Assembly: GCA_964019415.1 (NCBI GenBank)
Contig: OZ025883.1
Location: 3,285,586 to 3,349,585, forward strand
DNA: 64,000 bases
Direction of reading: 5' to 3'
Origin: Ianthella basta
Lineage: Eukaryota > Porifera > Demospongiae > Verongiida > Ianthellidae
Shown here piece after piece: positions 12,401 to 20,700 of this stretch. Both the position numbers and the translations under genes were made by a program. How positions within the stretch are numbered: position 1 is the first letter of the stretch; every line of letters starts with the position of its first letter. The notes under the pieces were generated by a model. That model had not been told where the DNA came from and did not search any database. It worked only from the letters and a program-made list of their open reading frames with translations.

Positions 12401-15400
12401 TGACTCAATCCCCAATCATGAGTACACCTAGCCACACAGAGATTTCTAAGCTATGTTATGTTGTATGTTATGTTTAGAGCTGAGCCTATTGTGATGGTGC
12501 CACTTATGCTCAATCTCAGGTCATCGATAATACTTCATAGTTATTCATGAGTTTTGAGGGGCTGCTGCAGGCAGCCCCTATATTGTTTTCAAATTGAGAT
12601 TTTGTCGTATGGCTTCATGTTACAGATATATTATATATAACTAGCAGAGAGGCCCAGCTGTCCCCCGATGCCCTCAGCAATCATGTTACTGCTATAGCTC
12701 AAATGAGGATTATCGGTTTAAATTCGACTGTGGAACAACAGCCAATCAAATCTGGCAAAACCAGAAGTTAAAGAACACCCATTGAAGAATGCCCATGAAA
12801 AATGTCTGTTGAAGAATGCCCATTGAAAAGTGCTTGTTAAAATATGCCCATGAAAAATTGCCGATGAAAACTGCCCATTGATAAATGTCCATTGAAGAAT
12901 GCCCATTAAAAAATTTCCATTGAAAAATGTCTGTTGAAAATTGCCCTGATGTCAAGGGGATTTATGCTGTGTACACCATGAGCCTCGTAGTGTCGTTTAA
13001 ATGCCAGCCCACTCATTTCAGAGGCATATTCCCCATGCTGTTGCTATCTGGGTCTGCACAGAGACACGGGAGAGTTGGTGTTCCTCCTCCATAGTGTCTC
13101 TTACCAGGGCGGCAAAACGAGAGAGTGCCATACTGGCCAACAACAAAGTAACTAATACTTCTCTACTCTAACCTGGATGTAGCAACAAGAACAGCAAGAG
13201 AGTATTCACTTCTCCTTCTCTGTAAGCAAGCAGCGTCGGTTTCCTTGCAGAGTAACACAAGAATTTGCTAATTGTTCGAACTGCAGGTGCCTCTGAATCT
13301 CATTGGATGGATGTCACGTGATCAGCATTAAAACATTTAGACCACGTTGGCAGGTGTTGCACTGTTTAAATTTAGCGCTCTTGAATGATAAATACAGGTC
13401 ACGGTTGCGTAATGCACTTACCTTCGGCTTGTGTATTATGTAACATTGGCCTTTATTGCATCATCATCGAGCGCTGAGATTAAACAGCTTAATGCTCTGC
13501 CAACCATGGTCTAAATATTACCTAATGATCGCCTAATTGGTGCATCCCTAGTTGTGGTATATGTGTTGAGTTATGTTGTGTTGTGTTTAATTGAGGAATT
13601 TACATGCATATGTAATGGGACGTTGAAGCAATCCCCATTGTAATCATATAAATAGAAGACAAAGCAGCTATTAAAGGAGCTCTTCAAGCAGGAGCAGTAA
13701 TAGTCTGCTGGGTTCACTTATGTGTCACTGTGCAAAGTGCACTGCATAGGCTACGCATTCCATTCACTGACCATTGCAGGGCTGTGGTGCCTACACCAAA
13801 GCGCTAGATGCTGCCAAGCGTGAAGCGCAAGCAGCTCTACAGGAGGACACAGAGGTATTGTCACCGCATAGCATGCGTATACTGTTCTGGATGGGTACTC
13901 TGTGAGGAATGTACACTTCCTTACAATGTTCATACAGCAACTTATCAAACACTAGACAGTTTTCATGAAGTAACACAGCACACCTTTGCTAGCATGCCCT
14001 GCAGTGCATGACACACTTAGTCTGCCCAACTTTTAACAGGTAAGACTGAGCAAATATAGCTTTGCGAAAAGGTATGGCAAAGGGAAGAGAAGGGCAAAAC
14101 AAAGGTGTGCTGCAGACCAAGGTGAGTCCCACTAGCAGCTACAGTATTTGGTATTGGGGTCATGGCTTAGTACACCAGACAATGGATACATCACAGATAG
14201 GACTATTCAGTCTCACCACAAGTGATATAGCTTTCACTTCCTTTCTTGAAAACACACAGGAGGAATTGCCCAATGTACATAGCAACATCAGTGAAAGTAA
14301 AATATTTCATAGTACGTCACATGAGCTGCCTTACCCATTTCGCCAATTGCTGCAAAAACGATAGGGTTTAAAAGAACCATGTTCACTTTCACAGATACCC
14401 TGTTCATAGCTTCTCCATTCTCTCTTTCATGACATTGGTAAGGGGCAGTGATGTTCTGGGAACAGTTCTGGGATGAGAACGGGTTAAAAACCCTCACGTC
14501 AAAAAATGCATCCTGAAACCTTTCCCAGAACCCTCTACCCTGATGTCAACTCTGGCTCCGTCCTGGCAGTTGGCCGTTTGTCCATGCAGTACTTGAGGTT
14601 TGCGGTCAGGTCTCTCAGTTCCTTGTGTCACAGTGTAGGCATACCACCTGTGGGACAGGCGAGGGCCTGCTCAACTGTGAGATTCTTGCCACAAACACAT
14701 GTCTTCGGTAGGCTGATAGATGCCACACATATCGTAGAGTAACAGAATCCTGAAATCCTCCCTTGTGCAAAAAGAAACCAAACTCATCAATTGGCAGCAC
14801 GCCACATTCTCAGATGTGCAGCTATGTGCAAGGAATCCCGCACAGAGAATCCCCAATTACTGCATGGGATTCCCCTCTCCAGAACACCTGACCTGCCACA
14901 CCCTTGTATTCTTCTCAGATGATGACGAGGTACTGCCTTCAAAGAAGACAAGACGCCTACTTGTTAAGGTAATTGATAGAATCTGGAGGTCAATTCCCAT
15001 CCTACAGGGTCCTACAGGGTTGTGTACTAACAACATTACATTGTATAAAGAGTGCCTGCATGTCTGGTGGGCTATGCAAGTCGAATCACTTGTACACTCT
15101 AGGGCATTCTCTTCAGGGAAAACACTGATGTGAACATTCATGGTTGAAACATCCCACTATACATCAGTCACTCTTTGCTGTATGATATATAGGCATACAG
15201 TTCAAACTCTTGCCTGCACAACACAGCAATGAGCATCTACAAATGTATTGTGTTTAACAATTAACAGGATTCATGCACCTATATATTGTTTCACCTATAC
15301 ATTGTTTCACTACAGAACCTACCACAAGACAAGTGCAGCCGAGAGGATGCCAGTGCTGACACAAGTGAGTCGTGTATAGTGCAAGCTATATTATGGGAGT

Positions 15401-16301
15401 AGCAGATGGCAGGCCACTAATTTTAATAGCCATTTCTGTAGCACTCATTCAGTAACAATCTATGCCATGAGCACTGATGCATAGCCTAAGATGGATACCA
15501 TTCCACTACGTAATGTATCATTCAACAGTGCTTGGCAATGCTGTGTGTGTATCATGTGATTGGGGTTTAGCTGTTGTGCAGGCTACATGAGGGCCACCGT
15601 AAACCACCAGCCTACCAGCCTAATGCTGCCCAAACTCTACTGCGTCATACATTACAAATAGATACCAGGAATCAATAGTGCTGCTGTCACTGTTGGGATC
15701 AAATGGCTCAAAATTCAAACTATTGACAAATATCAGTAAGAACACAGCCACTTCCATTTCAATACAATTTTACGTGGTATGACAATGTGTAGAAGATGTT
15801 AACATGAGAAGTGGGCAATTCTTCATAACATGGTGAGGACTCCATTTTTTCAGGATAGCAGTCATAATTATGTTTGCAGATCATTTGTCTAGTATCAGCT
15901 CTTTGTACATGAGCATCTTCAACAACAGTCTACCTGCTGTGACTGTTTGATATCTCAAGAGCTGTCTTGCAATTCATCAGGACACTGTGCATTAGTTCTC
16001 AAGCTCCACCATCAATGCATACATACACCAGGCAATAGTCGGAGCACACACACACAGCATAGCATCCCAATAAATTTTGCAGCTCTAAGTTAATTTGTGC
16101 GTAACATCCCAATGCTGCTCATGTATGTATATTCCACCAGGGATATGCCAGGCATGCATGTGTGTGGTCATGATTCACTTTGGGTTCACTCCAATTGCTG
16201 TAGAAGAGGGTGCTACAGGAGACGAGGAGGCTGGAGGTGAGCCAGCCTTGGCCAGCCCAACACTTGAGCAAACCAATAGAGATTCCTCCCCAGGGAAGTA
16301 A
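6411..16301 (+). CDS. ZCWPW1-like: CW zinc finger / PWWP histone reader, ZCWPW1-like
   Basis: Exons: 6411-6605, 6960-7998, 8070-8606, 8779-8905, 9551-9635, 9748-9846, 10234-10305, 13780-13854, 14040-14121, 14919-14968, 15316-15364 and 16204-16301; about 835 aa. A Lys/Glu-rich coiled-coil-like segment (about 229-334) precedes a CW zinc finger (about 557-600; WVQC, KKWR, EWTC, then Cys-Ser-Val-Pro-Glu in the next exon) and a PWWP domain (about 620-690; VVWAKQQGYPSWPGMI, PVSRAW). This order and the phrases IDNDPDLG and PVSRAW match vertebrate ZCWPW1, which reads H3K4me3 and H3K36me3 and promotes meiotic break repair; that role here is inferred. The intron after 7998 uses a GC donor. The 10234 exon joins 13780 in frame only if another GC donor (AAA|GCAGGT) is used; the GT donor at 10310 breaks the frame, so an exon may be missing there. 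Confidence 0.85.
6732..6883. mobile_element. Small foldback element (MITE-like) in ZCWPW1-like intron 1
   Basis: Arms GTAAGGTAAGGTAAGGGG (6732) and CCCCTACTTTACCTTAC (6867) are inverted around about 120 bp. A second inverted pair, GAACAGCTTC and GAAGCTGTTC, lies inside. No coding capacity. Class and target duplication are uncertain. Confidence 0.5.
8964..9121. mobile_element. Foldback element (MITE-like) in ZCWPW1-like intron
   Basis: GCATTACAAAAAGGTAACATTAA at the left (20-base core from 8964) is mirrored imperfectly by TTAACGTTACCTTTTATGAT and GTAATGC at the right. It lies wholly within the intron 8906-9550 and has no coding potential. Confidence 0.45.
10590..10735. mobile_element. Long hairpin repeat with GC-rich tip
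   Basis: The left arm (about 10613-10646; TGCTGACCAAGAGGTGTCTC) pairs with the right arm (about 10681-10716; GAGACACCGATTGGTCAGCA). The tip contains GGGCGCAAAGCGCCC, itself a hairpin. The phrase GGTGYCTMTGAGATTTAGAG recurs near 11219, which suggests a family of foldback elements or the ends of a larger one. Located in the large ZCWPW1-like intron. Confidence 0.55.
11708..12317 (-). mobile_element. Non-autonomous PIF/Harbinger-like transposon
   Basis: Inverted ends AACCCCTTTCACATGGACC (left) and a matching GGTCTGTGTAAAAGGGGTA (right) are flanked by TTA on both sides (11705-11707 and 12318-12320), the target duplication typical of PIF/Harbinger. On the minus strand an open frame at 11869-12159 (97 codons including the stop) resembles the N-terminal part of Harbinger nucleases (SLWVKRR, FFQDIVP, DFKYNFRV). 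The catalytic region is absent, so this looks like an internally deleted copy. Family assignment rests on motif resemblance and the TTA flanks. Confidence 0.55.
12770..12955. repeat. Degenerate 15-bp tandem repeat
   Basis: About a dozen diverged copies of a unit like GCCCATTGAAGAATG run through this stretch. Because the unit is a multiple of three, two minus-strand frames stay open (FFNGHFS-type repeats), but there is no other sign that it is translated. It lies in the 10306-13779 intron of the ZCWPW1-like gene. Confidence 0.7.
14330..14745 (-). pseudogene. Decayed LINE-like fragment (C-terminal region downstream of RT)
   Basis: On the minus strand, frames broken by stops and shifts carry the phrases GGMPTL, LRDLTANL, GFWERFQDAFFDVRVFNPF and PIVFAAIGEMGKAA. 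This block commonly follows the reverse transcriptase in invertebrate non-LTR elements. The same DVRVFNP phrase recurs on the minus strand near 27280, so both are copies of one family. It sits in the 14122-14918 intron. Confidence 0.55.
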
Positions 16302-17141
16302 GGGTGTCCAAGGAGTGCGGTGAACATCATAATTACTATACATACGTATATTATATATAACTTGTATTTCCAATATACCCAGACTGTTTTGTGCAGTAGT
16401 GTAAAATGTGCTGTATTAGAGCTGTCAGGACAGACACACGAGGCTGCATGAAGTAAATCTATGGAATGTCATGGTATCAACAGTGTTTAACGAGGCACTG
16501 ACTGGCTTGCTCAGGTTGTAGACAGCTTGTGCCCTATGGACATCCCCACCATTTCCACCAGGAGGTCCTCCTGCTTGTGCCAGGGCAATGTATACTTGCA
16601 CTGCAAACAACAAAGATTGCATGAAAGACAGTGTAACTGTTCAGCACAGAACAAATGGCTATACAAACCTTACAACTGGTTAAATGTGAACAGTAATCTT
16701 GTTCATGATAATACATATTGCTACGGTTCATCAGGTCTTCCCAGTAAACACTGCTGAATAGCCACTGTTTCAGTCTTCATTCAACTCAGAACAATTTCAT
16801 GAAGCTATGTTTTCTTTCCATTCCATCCACTCAACCCATGAATGCACACACTTGCTATAACCCATTTACCCAAAACTTCCCATGAATCCCTTAAACACCA
16901 ATTAAATTTCCTTCCACACACTACAATTCACTAGCTCCTACCACACACATGTACTCTGTCTCCTAGAGAGCATGCAGTGAGGGGAGATGCATATAATTAT
17001 CATACTATTAGTGATCTAGGACAACACGCACGTGTACAATGTACCGTATGTAGCAGCACACAATGCACGTACAGTGAGGTGTACACGGTAATTTCCCTAC
17101 TATGTCTGACCTGTATAGAATCTATGATTGCTAGATTGCAC
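16302..17141. other. Tail-to-tail intergenic region
   Basis: This separates the convergent ends of the ZCWPW1-like and TrmH-like genes. It has no credible exons, RNA genes or mobile ends, and only short ORFs with no recognisable family. Confidence 0.5.
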
Positions 17142-17708
17142 TTAACTAACAGGCATCCGTCGGCGAAGTTCGTACATGGTGATCGCTGCAGCTACCGACA
17201 CGTTAAGGCTTTCAGCGAACCCACACATGGGTAGGGTAAAGGACACTTCCGCATCTTCCAACACTTCGTCTGACGGACCGGAATGCTCGTTGCCAAACAC
17301 TATCGCCATTTTGCGCTCCAATGGTAGCTCTGTTACACTGCGTGCAGCTGACGGCGAAGCGACAGCAATACAGTAACCGCGAGAGGCCAAGTCTCTCAAG
17401 CAGGCTTTAGTGGTGTCCCACTCTCGAATGCTCAGCCACTTCCGGGCACCAGCGTCCGACCTGCTATTTCTCACATTTTCCTTGCGTCTGTTGGTTTCTC
17501 TTTTGGCTGCACTCTCTTCGTTGTTACAAATTAAGTGCACGTCTTGAAATCCAAAGGCGTCTGCAGAGCGAAGAACAGCATTCTCGTTGCCTCTATCCAG
17601 CACATTCTCCAATACCACTACCACGTGTCTCGTTCGATTTCCTACAACCTTCCCTAGCGTCTCCCATCGACTGGCTGACACTAATCCCTTCAGCAAATCC
17701 CGCGACAT
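17142..17708 (-). CDS. SpoU/TrmH-family RNA 2'-O-ribose methyltransferase, intronless
   Basis: This is a 188-aa single-exon frame with its ATG at 17708; an upstream in-frame TTG is not needed. It shows the three SpoU motifs: motif 1, LENVLDRGNENAVLRSADAFGF (about residues 33-54, 22 residues overlapping the conserved Asn/Arg); motif 2, IVFGNEHSGPSDE; motif 3, LPMCGFAESLNVSVAAAI. These form the trefoil-knot pocket that binds S-adenosylmethionine and methylates ribose 2'-OH in tRNA or rRNA. It is close in size to bacterial TrmH (tRNA Gm18) and far shorter than animal TARBP1. It is the only complete intronless gene in a very intron-rich window and is comparatively CpG-rich, so a bacterial or organellar origin is possible. 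It faces the ROCO-like gene across 69 bp. The target RNA is unknown. Confidence 0.88.
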   Translation of the reverse strand: MSRDLLKGLVSASRWETLGKVVGNRTRHVVVVLENVLDRGNENAVLRSADAFGFQDVHLICNNEESAAKRETNRRKENVRNSRSDAGARKWLSIREWDTTKACLRDLASRGYCIAVASPSAARSVTELPLERKMAIVFGNEHSGPSDEVLEDAEVSFTLPMCGFAESLNVSVAAAITMYELRRRMPVS

Positions 17709-17777
17709 TTTCTCTGTGTTGCGCAACTTTATAAGTCACGTGAAAAGTCACGCTATTCCTAGTTCGTTGAGAGCAAC
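17709..17777. promoter_or_regulatory. 69-bp bidirectional promoter (TrmH-like / ROCO-like)
   Basis: Only 69 bp separate the two divergent start codons. A palindromic TCACGTGA (17736-17743), which fits a USF/MITF-type E-box, lies in the middle. The plus-strand start is embedded in AACATGGCGAG, a YY1-like context. No TATA box. Function is inferred from position and motifs. Confidence 0.6.
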
Positions 17778-20700
17778 ATGGCGAGTGCTCTGACTACGTT
17801 GTTTGCTGCCGTCAGGGAAGGAAACAGACCCGAGGTATCTAAAATCCTGAGCAACCCCGAAAACACACGGCTAGTCAACAATCCTGGAGACTACAATGAA
17901 ACACTTCTGCACTTTGCCGCGGAAGGCGGTGACAAGGAGATATGCAACCTTCTCCTCGTGGCTGGTGCTCGATGTGACACCGTCAACGCACAAAAGCACA
18001 CGCCGCTGCACAGAGGGGCTTTCAAAGGCAACCACGAGGCCCTCGGTGCCATGCTAAGTGAGCAAACCCATAGGCAGACCTTGTTCGTATGTTAACTGCA
18101 CTTCTGTGCATAACGTGCCATGTGGGTGGGTGTAGGCATCTGCATTCGTGATGCGTGATTAGTTAACTATGTTCAACATGCAATGTAACCTGTATAAGAA
18201 GGACATGGTTGATCATGTGTGTTCTGTACCGTCCTAGAACAAGTGGTACTAACTGATGACAGACCATGCAGGGAATTGCCCATGAAGTGTAGACAGAACG
18301 TAGTTTGTGAACTGACCATATCCATCATGTGTATTACATGATGGATGATAGTCTGGCAGTGGATGTACATATGTGTGTGTATCAGTAACCAATGCAAGTT
18401 TCACGTGTAATTTGGGGCTTGCTTAGGCTAACCCCAATAACTGAGCCGTTGTCTTTGTTCGAATGCTTGGATGAAACTATTCCATTCATTTTCACTATGT
18501 CTCAAACACAGCTCTGCTGAGCATTCCCTTAAGCAGTCCCCATGGGTGGCAGACCCTAATACCCCTAGTAGATGAATTTTACCAACTTCAATTGATATGA
18601 CTAAGTAATGTTTAGATCCCATTTGGTAGAGCATTAAGCTGTTTAGTCTTAGCACTCAAGGATGATGCAATGAAAGGCAAGATTGTGTAAAGATGCACAT
18701 GCTGAAAGCGCCTGTATTGGGACAGCACGACACCTACCAATCTACCTAACCGTAACCCTAACCCTAAGTTTTCTCTGCATCATTACACTGAAGTGAACGT
18801 GCATGTAATGACAGTAGGGTGTGGCATCAATAATCGGAAGTCATCAATAATCGGTAACCAGATCTCGACCGTTACAGCTTCTTTCGCCGCGATTCTTGGT
18901 GCACATGTAGAGGAGAAGTATTTAAGAGGATGCAGAACGTTTGGCGTGGATCCGCTTTTCCGAACACAAGATATTGCTTCAAATATGCTATTCCCGAAAT
19001 AACATAAATTCGGTTGGAAGTCATCTAAATTCGGTCGGCGACTTGTGCATCGCGAAGCTAGAAGATTTGTGCACTCTTACCATCTAAGCAGGTGAGTACA
19101 CTCAAGTCCTGGCCGCAGCAGAAGATTAGAGCGAATTGGTTTACCGGCGACGACGCACCACTGCCTTGAACAGGAAGCGCTGGGGTCATCAAAAATCGGC
19201 AACTTCCTAAACTATCCCATTGCAGGTTTTTTGAATTTGCGACTTGTCCGTGACTGCAGTTTATATCAATTGTCTTTCCCTTTCCTCTCTGAGTGCCTGG
19301 GAGCGAACTGTGTACCGAAACGTTTCAAACGAGCCTCAAGGTATGCCTTCAGCATGCAAGCCAGCCAGCCATTTGCATATTTGTGGTTAAGTCACACTCC
19401 ATAACAAAGCTTCACAAAGTATACACTATAAGGCTTCCAAAGTAAACATTCATTAAACAGCTGGCCATGACCAAACACAATAATGTCTACTGAGTGTGAA
19501 TGTGACTGTTCCCTTGTAGACATGGCTGGCTGTGCTCCACTTCGTGTTGCTGGTCAGTCTTCCTTGCAATCAAGGATTGCAAGATCCCATGACAAAGTAG
19601 CTGTACCCTTCACTACTACACGCCCTCAGACCTACCGAGGATACAGTATCCTTAGTATGGACAAGGCATGCGAAGCTGTGCTGACAGGCAAGCTAACTGT
19701 AGGAGCAGCTGCTGAAGAATACGGAGTCCCCAAATCTACCTTGTATGACAAGGTAACTGGGAAGGTCCCTGTCAAGGCCTAGAGTGGCAGGAGAGCATAT
19801 CTTATGGATGAAGATGAAGCCAAACTTGTAGAGTTTTTGGTCGATTGTGCTTCGGTAGGGTATGCCAAATCCCGACGAGATGTGCTCACAATTGCCCAGC
19901 AGATGGTCAATGCCCGCAATCCTGATTGTGATGTTGAACTGACAAAAGGATGGTGGGACAGATTCCGCCAACGGCATCCAGAGATCTCACTCAGACATGC
20001 TGAGCCCCTCTCTTATGCTCGAGTGATCGCCAATAATCCGCAAGTCATTGAAGCTTACTTCAATTTGCTTGAAAAGACCATCACAGAATATGGCTTGGCC
20101 CATTGTCCAGGGCAAATCTTTAATTGTGACGAAACAGGGATGCCCCTAACTCAAAAGCCACCTAGAGTGGTTACAAGTGTAGGCCAGAAGCATCCATACA
20201 CCATAACATCAGGTGACAAATCGCAGATCACTGTGATGGCCTGTGCCAGCGCGAGTGGGTACAGCATACCACCTATGGTCATTTTCGACCGGAAACACCT
20301 TCAGGTCGAAATGACCATGGGAGAAGTTCCGGGAACCTTCTATGGTTTATCTGACAGCGGATGGATGAATGCTGACTTGTTTCATGAGTGGTTCAGTAAC
20401 CACTTCCTGGTGCATGCACCATCCAGTCGGCCACTTCTCCTTCTCTTAGATGGCCACTCATCTCATTACAACCTAAATACCATATCTATGGCTGCAGAAG
20501 AGGATATCATCCTCTTCTGCTTACCTCCACACACCACTCATGTTCTCCAGCCCTTGGACAATGGCATATTCTCCTCATTAAAGGAGCACTGGATGCAAGG
20601 GTGCCATCAGTTTTATACCAGGAACCCTGGAAAGATTGTGACAAGGAGAAGCTTCATGAGCGTATTCCAACCAGCTTGGATACAGGGGATGGCCATGTCT

